This document shows, in pieces, positions 24,501 to 31,000 of a stretch of 64,000 nucleotides of DNA. The notes beneath the pieces are model-generated. The model did not search any database. It was not told the DNA's origin and saw only the letters and a list, made by a program, of their open reading frames with translations. Numbering within the stretch: the stretch's first letter is position 1; every line of letters begins with the position of its first letter. The position numbers were made by a program, and so were the translations under genes. Source of the stretch: Malurus cyaneus samueli (Eukaryota; Chordata; Aves; Passeriformes; Maluridae). The DNA lies in assembly GCA_009741485.1 (NCBI GenBank), contig CM019218.1:51086431-51150430 (forward strand), written 5' to 3'.

Positions 24501-27146
24501 TCCTCTGGAAGCCATGTCCTATGTGCCTGTTACTCCACAAGCTCACAAGCTTCAGCACGTGTCCCAAAAGAAAACGTCACAAAGCAGCTGTTACAGGCAG
24601 CAGGGGATAAACCTCTCCAATGAAATTAAATAAAAGCCATTTTGGCAAGGATTCCCACTGCAGTGCTGAGAACTCAAATCCCAAAGTGGAACATGAAGTT
24701 GGGGCAATTGGGCTTGTGGATAAACAGGGCCTTTGTCACAACCTGAGAACACGGATCTGCTGCAGCTACACCAACACTGGTTAAAAACAAAAAAAAAAGA
24801 CAATGAGAAAAAGCTACTTTCAAACAAGGCCAGGAAGAGGCAGACAGCTCACAGATTTTATTTTAAAGAATTAGCTGCGTTTCCATGAATAATTACAGAC
24901 TAGGGAACACAACCATGCTCAGAGCCAGCAGTCAGATCTCGGGGAGCGCCCAATGCTGGGATCCAAACCCTCCCCAGCACTGCAGCCCTGTGCCTGCCTG
25001 GAAGCAGCAAGAACTGAAACCACCTAATCTGTTTGCTTTTCCAAGCTAAATATAGGACAAAGGAGTGAAAGGCACAGATGGCGAAAGCTCCGCAAGTTTT
25101 TGGGTTCTCCTGCTCTAGGAATTTAAGCTGCTAAAGCACGACATAAAGCTGAGCCTTCTCAAATACCTTCACAAATGGACAAAGCCACGCCGTGACCACC
25201 ACGGCCACCCTGTCACACACGTGACATGGGATCACAGGAGCTGTCAGGTGAAACATCTCATTCACATTTTCCTGATCCAGCTGCCTCTCCAGACCGCTTC
25301 CTTGCAAATTTTAGAACAGGGACAAAAACAAAACCCCGTGCAGAAAGGACTCCGAGTGGAGACACAACATAAAGAACAAGGAATTATTTCACACGCAAAT
25401 GTGAGCAGAAAAATAAAGACAGATTAATGATTTAGTAGCAAAATTCTTCCAGCCAAATGAGTGTGGCTGGAAGAAAACCCAAAGGGAGGGTGAAGAGGAG
25501 GTATTTGGAGGAAACAAAACCGGAACAAAAAAATTTTATACACCATTAAACTGGGCTCAAATTGCATTTCTGCAAAACATTCACAATCCTTGTGCAAGTG
25601 AGGGGCAGGATCAGACCAATCAGCCAAATGACAAAGTCCAGCCAGTAGGAAAACAGGCAGAGATACTTAATGTTTTGGGACTCCTTGTTCTTCTTGGAAC
25701 TACCCAAAGGAGACACAGGTAAACACTAAGAATTGGCCCAATCAGAGGGAAAAAGGGACACTCTGGGTAGGAACACGATGTAATAGTGTAAGGTAAAGGA
25801 GATGGAAAAGGAAAATTAAGCAAAAGCACCTGCAAAATTGTATTTATGTAAAAAAAGAGACTTGTCCATGAAAACAACACCCACAGGAGCAGGGCCCAGG
25901 GATAAAGCCCAGCTCTGTTCCATCCTCCTTTAAGAACTGCTTTCACTCTCTCTCTGTGGTATAAAATACTTCAATGCCTCCTGACCAGGAGGCTGAATAC
26001 GTAGTGAGCACAACACACCTGTGTGAGGTAAATAAGACAGAAAGCACGGAGGTTTGGGATGTCAGGTCCAGCAGAAATCCACACGTTGGGTCTAGCAGAA
26101 ATCCATTTAAACCAGTCCCAGAGCAGCTCCAGCAGCAGCTCCATCACCCCTCGTTCGGGACAGTGCCAGAGGCATGGAGCAACTGGTGACTCCAAAACAG
26201 ACCCTGCACTGCCCATTCAGGGTGTGCGGGAATGGTCTGGAGCTCCAGACACTCCCAGGAACCACCTGAGAGGGCTGCAACTCGTGGATCACACCAGCAC
26301 TGACCCCAAGCTGCCCACACAGGTCACTTCAACCCCCTCACTCTGCAGCTGAGCGTGTCCAGCAGCAGGGATGGAAAGGAGCAGCTCAGAAAGCGCAGAG
26401 GACAGAGCTGTGCCCTCCCCTGCCCCCTCACAGCCACGGCACCTTTCTGCTCACCATCCTCTGATCCCGCAGCGATGCACAGCGAGGTCATGCCCGCAGC
26501 CGTGAGATAACACGGGCAGCTCTTTTGTGGCCGGAGAGGGAAACTGAGGCACCGCTATGTGCCCAAGGCCCGCCCCGAGCAGCAGCAGAGCCACCGCTGC
26601 ATTTCACGTCGGGAGCACCGGCTTTTCCTCAACGCCCCTCGCAGCGCCCTGGGTGAACTTCACGGAAAATGACGGAATACCACACAAACACCCCCCCAGC
26701 GCCGGTGTCACCCCGGGGCTCGTCATGTTCTCCTCACGCCTCACGAACTTCCACCGCCGCTGCCCGCGGCCCAGGGCCGGCACCGCCGCGGCGCGGCTGG
26801 GCACCGGCACCGGGGACCGGGCGCTCGGAGGGCTCTGACCCCGGGACGGCGGCAGACCGTCTCGCAGGCCCGCCCGCTGCCCCGACACGGACCCCACAGT
26901 CCCCGGGCCCTCGGACACCCCCGAGCCTCGGACAGTCCCCCGGGCCGGCACTCCACACGAACGCGCCCGCAGCCCCCCCGGCCCGGCAGCTCCGCACCGG
27001 CGCTGCCCAAACCTCCAGGCCCGAGCCCCCCGCAGCCCCCGGGAGGAGGAGGAGGGGAAAGACAGGGAAGAGGATGAGGAGAGAAGGAGGAAGAGGACCT
27101 CACCGGGAAGGTGCTTCAGGATCTGCTTCTTGATGATGCCCGCCAT
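3279..27146 (-). CDS. BLTP3A: Bridge-like lipid transfer protein 3A (UHRF1BP1), whole coding span
   Basis: BLTP3A is a rod-shaped chorein/VPS13-like protein with a hydrophobic groove for moving bulk lipid between membranes. As I recall, work places it on endolysosomal membranes; its paralogue is BLTP3B/SHIP164. Twenty-one coding exons are recognisable, the number I recall for the human gene, all with GT-AG borders and matching phases from exon 2 to 21. They give about 1467 residues, against about 1440 in human. The N-terminus MAGIIKKQILKHL is the family start. The chorein-N region is in exons 1-4. Exon 14 (1541 nt) codes a long, partly disordered section and an 11-residue amphipathic repeat. 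The C-terminus is a short coiled coil ending KYNPLFQL. Oddity: exon 1 is one base short for its phase (see exon 1). An in-frame upstream ATG at 27179 would add 11 residues, but the conserved start at 27146 is preferred. SNRPC lies just upstream on the same strand. Confidence 0.95.
3811..3926 (-). CDS. BLTP3A: BLTP3A coding exon 20
   Basis: 116 nt, residues about 1388-1426, ASQGKDSPKQEKPVSVPEEQ then an Ala/Pro-rich stretch: a low-complexity linker before the C-terminal coiled coil. Donor CAG/GTGAGT at 3805-3810. Confidence 0.88.
4279..4387 (-). CDS. BLTP3A: BLTP3A coding exon 19
   Basis: 109 nt, reading DDSTPVYPTSPGPVPITLTM then DHVVVRRKDDGIFYLT. A beta-strand-like segment ends one base into a codon, completed by exon 20. 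Acceptor TTTTTGCAG. Confidence 0.92.
4679..4944 (-). CDS. BLTP3A: BLTP3A coding exon 18
   Basis: 266 nt, DPDVEKPTSPEPIQPHPEVC onward, with conserved ERNGFLWMLLRSLSTELCMS and FLEDEIIPEVIPMEIEVVDA. The acceptor is ambiguous. CTAG/GGG gives 4944, while CCAG/CCC six bases earlier gives 4950 in the same phase, adding two residues. Confidence 0.92.
5702..5849 (-). CDS. BLTP3A: BLTP3A coding exon 17
   Basis: 148 nt reading VSVLVLKMNDVNCAIEVQGD then DLSVALQVMRVVPEQLNN. Alternating hydrophobics fit a beta strand of the lipid-transfer groove. Donor GG/GTAAGG. Confidence 0.93.
5947..6098 (-). CDS. BLTP3A: BLTP3A coding exon 16
   Basis: 152 nt, residues about 1163-1213, acidic and Ser-rich (AEDEGGASPEANSSTSQSED), probably a disordered loop. 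Donor CTG/GTCAGT, acceptor CATTTCAG. Confidence 0.88.
6580..6776 (-). CDS. BLTP3A: BLTP3A coding exon 15
   Basis: 197 nt. Basic, Ser-rich KRTSSQHSFDTTSVDGSG, then the acidic DSDGSDGFVMLTDSG. FVML preceded by Asp residues fits an LC3-interacting (LIR) pattern; its codons are at 6590-6601. Donor TG/GTAAAA, acceptor TTTTTTTGCAG. Confidence 0.92.
6996..8536 (-). CDS. BLTP3A: BLTP3A coding exon 14 (large central exon)
   Basis: 1541 nt, residues about 584-1097. It opens LNIPVDKKVTDHRDRPRALC and includes VTATNTRHAPSCSCQDLQSL, the groove-like GRALSFIDPFPLSIWACLPK and HVKVRLNHYQYLVLLRMKEV. A long Ser/Glu-rich disordered part follows. Its last 50 residues (6996-7148) form about four 11-residue repeats with Thr-Lys-Asp/Glu and hydrophobic positions, like the lipid-surface helices of perilipins. 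The reading frame is intact over the whole exon. Confidence 0.96.
7008..7142 (-). repeat. BLTP3A: 11-residue amphipathic repeat inside BLTP3A
   Basis: Consecutive 11-mers TKDATKEALHA, TMDLTKEAMSL, TKDALSLSRDK and MTSTMQRMLSL. Threonine leads three of the four, charged residues fall on one face, and A/L/M on the other. An 11-residue period is the hallmark of 3-11 amphipathic helices in perilipins and synucleins. The protein pattern is seen directly; membrane binding is inferred. Confidence 0.6.
8776..8969 (-). CDS. BLTP3A: BLTP3A coding exon 13
   Basis: 194 nt reading PCPNLYVQLNGLMLTLDTPS, then VLWINLFCLDLCRSLEQF and DEHVDVRLDGFRLK. This is the most conserved core of the family. Donor AAG/GTACCA, acceptor CCCTTCCAG. 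Confidence 0.96.
8970..9697 (-). other. BLTP3A: BLTP3A intron 12, with A-rich tract
   Basis: 728 bp intron. About 45% of it is the A-rich run annotated separately; nothing else is recognisable. Confidence 0.8.
9253..9593. repeat. A-rich low-complexity tract / poly(A)
   Basis: About 340 bp of almost only A and C on the plus strand: AAAAAACCAAAC-like blocks passing into pure A runs of about 50 (9480-9528) and about 30. In BLTP3A pre-mRNA this is a very long U-rich tract. It may be an expanded LINE or pseudogene tail, but no body is recognisable beside it. Its length is unreliable in any assembly. Confidence 0.9.
9698..9839 (-). CDS. BLTP3A: BLTP3A coding exon 12
   Basis: 142 nt reading VSTAGQQSKKPSTLLSCSRK and IFKLPDQVSAIHIEFTEYYF; IEFTEYYFPDNQDFP is a family signature. 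Donor CAG/GTAATA, acceptor TGTTTTCAG. Confidence 0.95.
10497..10987 (+). mobile_element. Solo LTR of an endogenous retrovirus (copy B)
   Basis: 491 bp bounded by TGATGCC and GGCAACA, near-perfect inverted ends, and flanked by the 4-bp duplication GTAG (10493-10496 and 10988-10991). Inside is a TATA box (CCTATAAAAC, about offset 345), then a segment containing ACGGGTGTGCATT and ATCCCAAATACC. This aligns with the same region of the LTR at 17958, but the AATAAA polyadenylation hexamer has decayed to AATACC. A 4-bp duplication is typical of gammaretrovirus-like (class I) elements. There is no internal retroviral sequence, so it is a solo LTR. It lies antisense in BLTP3A intron 11. Confidence 0.75.
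11081..11223 (-). CDS. BLTP3A: BLTP3A coding exon 11
   Basis: 143 nt. A Pro/Arg-rich start (PPQSPQKSPPEKGRAPP) is followed by the conserved SSCVVVRVDDLDVHQ strand. Donor CAG/GTAGGG, acceptor TCCCCACAG. Confidence 0.93.
11601..11765 (-). CDS. BLTP3A: BLTP3A coding exon 10
   Basis: 165 nt reading DACKHWVRYSEAMETRGQWA and LVSEFQSKMEKFYEET. The CKHW block matches the conserved C-x-HW of the family. Donor CAG/GTAATG, acceptor TTTCCTGCAG. Confidence 0.94.
11902..11988 (-). CDS. BLTP3A: BLTP3A coding exon 9
   Basis: 87 nt reading GALKHGMLGGAIQLTFRRMA then FDYYPFHRA. The GGA-Q-L-F-DYYP-H motif is diagnostic of BLTP3. Donor CAG/GTAGGG, acceptor TTCCTCACAG. Confidence 0.94.
12292..12469 (-). CDS. BLTP3A: BLTP3A coding exon 8
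   Basis: 178 nt. A Pro/Ser linker (VTPPAPSAQQSWAQPFG) is followed by KHDMKESSYHLLISRLDLHI and CDDSHTRE. The ISRLDLHICDD core is conserved in both BLTP3 paralogues. Donor CAG/GTCAGG. Confidence 0.95.
13003..13173 (-). CDS. BLTP3A: BLTP3A coding exon 7
   Basis: 171 nt, 57 whole codons: TKDCNVVASKLMFLLDDLLW, VLTDSQLKAMMKYAESLSEA and so on. LDDLLWVLTDSQLKAM is nearly invariant in the family. Donor CAG/GTGAGA. Confidence 0.97.
13730..13870 (-). CDS. BLTP3A: BLTP3A coding exon 6
   Basis: 141 nt, 47 whole codons: VLTFKELTWQTLRIEADATD and TTPLRLITNQGRIQISLKRR. Donor AGG/GTGAGA, acceptor CCTGAGCAG. Confidence 0.97.
14016..14205 (-). CDS. BLTP3A: BLTP3A coding exon 5
   Basis: 190 nt reading EYGFAEKVVEGMFIVVNSIT, SFELWQLQGYSVNPNWQQ and DLRLTRITDPQRGE. 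The first Ser codon is split with exon 4. Donor GAG/GTGAGG, acceptor TTCTTTGCAG. Confidence 0.97.
14397..14488 (-). CDS. BLTP3A: BLTP3A coding exon 4
   Basis: 92 nt reading YLDKVEVEMRTCEEPRPPNG then QSPIALAAGQ. The CEEPRPPNG motif closes the chorein-N region. Donor AAG/GTCAGA. Confidence 0.97.
14946..14984 (-). CDS. BLTP3A: BLTP3A coding exon 3 (39-nt small exon)
   Basis: Thirteen whole codons, IQWTKLKTHPICL, matching the conserved WTKLKTHPICL of the family. Acceptor CGTTTCAG just above 14984; donor CTG/GTAATG below 14946. It is small enough to be missed by gene finders, yet required for phase and homology. Confidence 0.95.
15746..15908 (-). CDS. BLTP3A: BLTP3A coding exon 2
   Basis: 163 nt reading (x)FTKNLSPDKINLSTLKGQGQ, LTNLELDEEVLQNVLELPTW and AITRVYCNKASIR. 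This is the core of the chorein-N domain that seals the end of the lipid groove. The first base G completes a codon whose first two bases must come from exon 1. Acceptor CCCTTGTAG. Confidence 0.97.
17400..17455. repeat. 20-bp tandem repeat, about 2.7 copies
   Basis: CGACACACTCCCTTCAAACT, then CGACACATTCCCTTCAAACT, then a diverged partial copy CGTCACTCCCTTTAAAC. It is a local duplication with no obvious function. Confidence 0.8.
17958..18446 (+). mobile_element. Solo LTR of an endogenous retrovirus (copy A)
   Basis: 489 bp with near-perfect inverted ends (TGTTGCCTGTAAT at the left; the complement with one mismatch at the right, ATTATAGGCAACA). It is flanked by the 4-bp duplication CAAG at 17954-17957 and 18447-18450. 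A TATA box (CCTTATAAAATT) lies at about offset 345, followed by GGGGTGTGCCCATC and an intact AATAAA in TTCCAAATAAAGG, as expected for U3-R-U5. Length, ends, TATA position and the GGTGTG..CCAAATA segment match the LTR at 10497, so both belong to one family. No internal retroviral sequence is attached. It is antisense in BLTP3A intron 1. Confidence 0.82.
19400..19830. promoter_or_regulatory. Candidate conserved non-coding element
   Basis: AT-rich stretch in BLTP3A intron 1 unlike its flanks: no repeat signature, several homeodomain-like cores (CTAATTAG near 19760, AATAAATTTATG) and dense short motifs. The texture recalls developmental enhancers. This is only an impression from composition. Confidence 0.2.
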
Positions 27147-27420
27147 GCCGGCGCGGGTCAGGCCGCGGCGCGGACCCATGGCGCACCGCCCGCTCCGCAC
27201 CCCGCCCCTTCCCGCACCGCCCCCCGCCGGCCCCTCCGCACCGCCCCCCCCCTTCCCTGCTTTTCCCTCCTGCCCTGCCCCGCACCGCCCCCTGGCCGCA
27301 CCGCACCGCACCGCCGCAGCCGCGCTCCAGCCGTGTGCGGGAGGGGTGGCCGCAGTGACCCCCGGACCCTCCCCAAGATGTCCAGGGACCCCCACCTGGA
27401 GCCCTCTCCAGCCCAACCCA
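26520..27420. promoter_or_regulatory. BLTP3A: BLTP3A CpG-island promoter
   Basis: Very GC- and CpG-rich stretch with many CCGCCCC/GGGGCGG GC boxes, centred on the BLTP3A start codon, with no TATA box seen. It lies between BLTP3A and the SNRPC 3' end about 540 bp away, so it is the only plausible BLTP3A promoter. Confidence 0.75.
27104..27146 (-). CDS. BLTP3A: BLTP3A coding exon 1 (frame broken by one base)
   Basis: Encodes MAGIIKKQILKHL, the conserved start of the family, then CCC-G before a good donor (GTGAGG at 27098-27103). The exon is 43 nt, but exon 2 needs 44 (two bases left over). Other members read KHLSR-FTKNL here, so one base is missing between the His-Leu codons and the donor, around 27104-27111. 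All 20 later exons agree in phase and sum to a whole number of codons only if this base is restored. A sequencing error is likeliest; a real frameshift or another start is possible. Confidence 0.85.
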
Positions 27421-27684
27421 GGCTCCCCAGGAACCCACCCCGAGATTCTCCAAGATTCCTCTCCCATGGGCTCCAGGGACCACCCCGGGACCCCCCTAAT
27501 GGAGACCACTCCAGGACCAACGTGAGATCCCCCCTTCCCCCCAGTCCTGCAAGGACCTGCGCCAGGTACCCCTACCTGGGGGCTCCCCCGGGACCCCCAT
27601 CAGCCCTGAACTTTCTCCACTGCTCCCCACCCCTATTTTCTTCCCCAAAAGACAGTCCAGAACAAGGCACCGAGTGGATATGGA

Positions 27685-27928
27685 AACAACAGCAATGCTT
27701 TATTGTTGTTTGTATCATTAACTGGGGGCAGGGAGGAAATAATAATACAACTGAAGAGACACCCAAAAAGCCAGGCCTCGTACAAGTCAGTGCAGGGTTT
27801 GTCCATCCGCACGCTGAGGTGACAGCAGAGTCCCTCCACACACTGAGTACAAAACCCCAGGGGACACAGGTCTGTGGCATTTATCATAGGGAAGGTCCTA
27901 ATATGAAATGGCAGCTTCATCTCCACCT
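27685..27928 (-). other. SNRPC: SNRPC 3' UTR
   Basis: About 240 bases after the SNRPC stop, ending after an AATAAA on the minus strand (TTTATT at 27699-27704), which is followed by a GU/U-containing stretch. Confidence 0.75.
27699..27704 (-). terminator. SNRPC: SNRPC polyadenylation signal (AATAAA)
   Basis: Canonical hexamer in GCAATAAAGC-type context on the minus strand, about 225 bases past the stop; it fits the short 3' UTR of this gene. Confidence 0.75.
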
Positions 27929-28053
27929 TTATCTGTCTGGACGGGTCATTCCTGGCCTGGTTGGCACCATCATGGGTCTGGAGGGGGGTCTCATCATTGG
28001 GGGCCCTGGCATCATTGGCATGTGTCCTCCCATGGGTGGCCTCATCCCGGGAG
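27929..28053 (-). CDS. SNRPC: SNRPC coding exon 6 (terminal)
   Basis: Codes (A)[18 protein letters not shown], then [20 protein letters not shown] and DR, with TAA at 27929-27931. Met-Pro-rich tail. Acceptor CCCTGGCAG. Confidence 0.96.
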
Positions 28054-31000
28054 CTGCCAGGGGAAAAGACAAGTTAGAGAACAGCTCTTGGGACCACCAA
28101 CTGTCCAGTCATCACAGAACATCGATGGTTTGGGTTGGGATGGACTGTAAAGATCTATTTCCACTCCCCTGCCATGGGCAGGGACACTTTCCTCTATCCC
28201 AGGTTGCTTCAAGCCCCGTCCAGCATGGCTTTGGACACTTCCAGGGATCCAGGGGCAGCCACAGCTTCTCTGGGCACCCTGTGCCAGGGCCTCCCCACCC
28301 TCACAGGGGATAATTTCACACTGTACAGTGGGCAGGTTCTCTCCCCTGCTCCAGGGAACTCGCATTTTCCAAGTCTGCAAGCTCTAATATTGCAACTGCC
28401 GAGATGGATTCCATTCCCTGAGGGGCTCAGCCATCAGCAGAGGAGAAACCAAGCTCCTGGGTTATACACCCATTCTGACAATATTCACTCACAAATTATT
28501 TCCAGGCACTCAAGAGAGACACGAGCTTAATTACTGATCTGGAAAGTTCATTTGGAGAAAAATGCTGCAAAACCATCCCATGTGCTCACAAACAAGCACT
28601 GAGCACCTCTGCCAGGAAAAAGCAAGGCTCCTACTGCCCAACCCTTGAAATAATGGTTTCATGCCACTTTACCATTTATTTTCACCAGGCTGCTGAATAT
28701 CAGACTGTGCATTTATCTCATGCCTTTAAAAACACTTAAACAACACTTTCCAGCACAAGACAATAATTGCAAAGACACTTCACTACTTTCAGTGCACGTG
28801 TGTGTGTGTTCCCGTGGATTTGTTCTGGGAACTGTTCCAATAAGATATCCCCTGAGAATTCTTCAAATGCCAGGAAGCTCAGGAGTGGAATGGATCAAAG
28901 ACATTTCAGTTTACAGTTCTGATAAAGCCATTTTCAGGCCATTGTTTCCCTGGAACACGTTCCCCTGAGACGCTTTGAAAGAGTAAAATTCATTTAGTGT
29001 AAAAACATGCTCCTTGTGCAAAACCTGAGACCTGGAGGCACCAAACTCCTAAACAATTATTGTTCAGAGCAGAGAGAGAACAGCTACAATTTCCCAGTGC
29101 CCTAATTCCAGCTGCACAGGGGGTTAGTAACTCTCAGCAAGGAGTAAAGAAGCTTTAATGAGTGATTGCAAAACTGTTGTAGTCTCTTCATGCAGGGCTA
29201 ACAGTGACCAGAGTGTGACCAGCCCAGCTCTGAGCTCCCAACAGATGATGGGACAGCAAACATCACCCAGACCCTCCTACCCAGCCCCCATGGCACAGTT
29301 ACCCCATCCCAAACTTACCAGGTCCGACTGGCATCATTCCCGGGGGGGGTGGGCCCATCATTGGCATCATCGGGGGCCCCCCCATGTGTGGGGCTGGCAT
29401 CATGCCGGGCCGGGGGGGGCCAGCTGGACAGACACAACAGTTACACACGGGCACTCTCAGCCACCAAAGGGCAATGCAGTTATTCACAGCATGTGGCAGT
29501 AACTAAGGCTTCAGTGGCTTCACATCTGCCTGCATTCCAGCCCTGATTCCAGGTGCCAGGAAGTGACCACAGGAGGAATATGCTGGGCTACCAACTCCAG
29601 CTGTGCCCACCCAACACAGGGAACTCCCAACAGCAGGGCAAAAGGTTATCCAAAATTATTCTATTTAAGAAAAACCAACCCAAATCAACCCACTATGTAG
29701 ATCTAATGGAGTCACCTGCATGGGAATCCCCATGAAATGTGGGGCTGTCATTGCTACTGATGGACTCTGCATCCCAGAAATCAGACACAGTAATGACTGA
29801 ACTCTCTTACAGAGAATTCCCACCCATTGTGGGAGCACAAGCACAAGATGTCTTAACTTGGCTTCAAATTAAAAAGCCTGTTCTTTCCAAGGTGAGAACA
29901 CAAGAAATACAGCTCCAGAGGATAATTCCAGTCCCAACCCTAACCCAAACTACCCCAAACTTACGGATGCTGGGAGGAGGCGGAATCATGGCTCCAGCTG
30001 GAGGTGGTGCCGAAAACGGCGTCGGTGGAATTTTCCCTTGCTGGAATGCAGCCGCTACATTGGGGGGGGTCAAAAGAAAAAAAAAAAAAAGGAAAGAAAG
30101 GAAAAAAAAAAAAAACCAGTTACTAGGCCGAGGAAGCGCCGGGTCGTCGTCCGTGTCATGCCCCGCGGTCACGTCATGCTGCGTGCGCTGCCGTCCCCAC
30201 GCTGGACACATCCCTGGCACCTGGGGAGCACCTGAGACTCCTGGAGACAATTATTGTTACAGCTGGGACTAGAGAGCTTCTGTGTGGATGTCACATCTTG
30301 GCAGGGCGGGCGGTGGGTGAGAAAAAAAAAAATCACCACGTTCGCGGGTCCGTCAGCGTTCCACCGGGACATGCTGTGCTGGAATGGTAACGGGGCGGCT
30401 GGGAAGGCGATGGGCATGGGTTAGGTCAGGATTGCAGAAACGGAGGGGTGACAAGGATTAAAGGATAGAGATTCAACTGGTGTTGACTGGAAGGAGGGCA
30501 AAGATGGGAGAGCTGGAAGCATCACAAGGAAAATGGCCAAAGGGGAAATAGAGTAAGGATGAGTTGGGGGAAGTCCGGACTGGACATTTTGGGAAAACTT
30601 TTCACTCAGAGGTGGTTGGGCACTGGAACATTCCCCAGGGAAGTGGGCATGGCTCTGAGCCCGTCAGAGCTCAGGGAGCAGCTGGATGATACTCCTGGAC
30701 ACATGGTTTAGGCTTAGGCAGCCCTGCATGGAGCTGGGAGCAGGACCAATGATCCTCAGGGATCCTTTCCAACCTGAGATATCCTATGAGCCAACTGCCA
30801 CGAAGTTAATCTGGTCTTTGCATTTCTTTCACAGAGAAAAAAGCCATTCCTCAGAAGAAAGAGAAAGCTTTTCCTCCTCCTCAACGTCATGCTTTGGTCA
30901 AGCCTTTAAGTGCCAGTAAAAAGCATCCTCTGGGAGCTGAGGGCAAGCAACCCCAACATGTGAAAAATGCAACAATCCAAATGTTTTTATATCCATTTTC

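Larger units (their letters stand above)
15909..27103 (-). other. BLTP3A: BLTP3A intron 1 (11.2 kb)
   Basis: The long first intron has no recognisable exon on either strand. It holds one solo LTR (17958-18446), a short 20-bp tandem (about 17400-17455), an AT-rich stretch that may be a conserved element (19400-19830) and several chance open frames, the longest 226 codons at 20652-21332. The rest is unremarkable unique sequence. Confidence 0.85.

Noticed and set aside
27100..27483. Alternative BLTP3A start in another frame that would join exon 2 in phase
   Set aside because: The frame (ending HHQEADPEAPSR) is open into exon 2, but it would discard the conserved N-terminus, so a missing base is the simpler explanation.
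26604..27509. 301-codon minus-strand frame around the BLTP3A start, suggesting an N-terminal extension
   Set aside because: Only MAGIIKKQILKHL is conserved; the upstream part is low-complexity CpG-island translation, and the downstream part reads through the intron 1 donor.
27111..28313. 400-codon plus-strand open frame
   Set aside because: It is antisense to BLTP3A exon 1, the SNRPC 3' end and a CR1 copy, driven by GC-rich sequence; low-complexity Pro/Arg start and no family resemblance.
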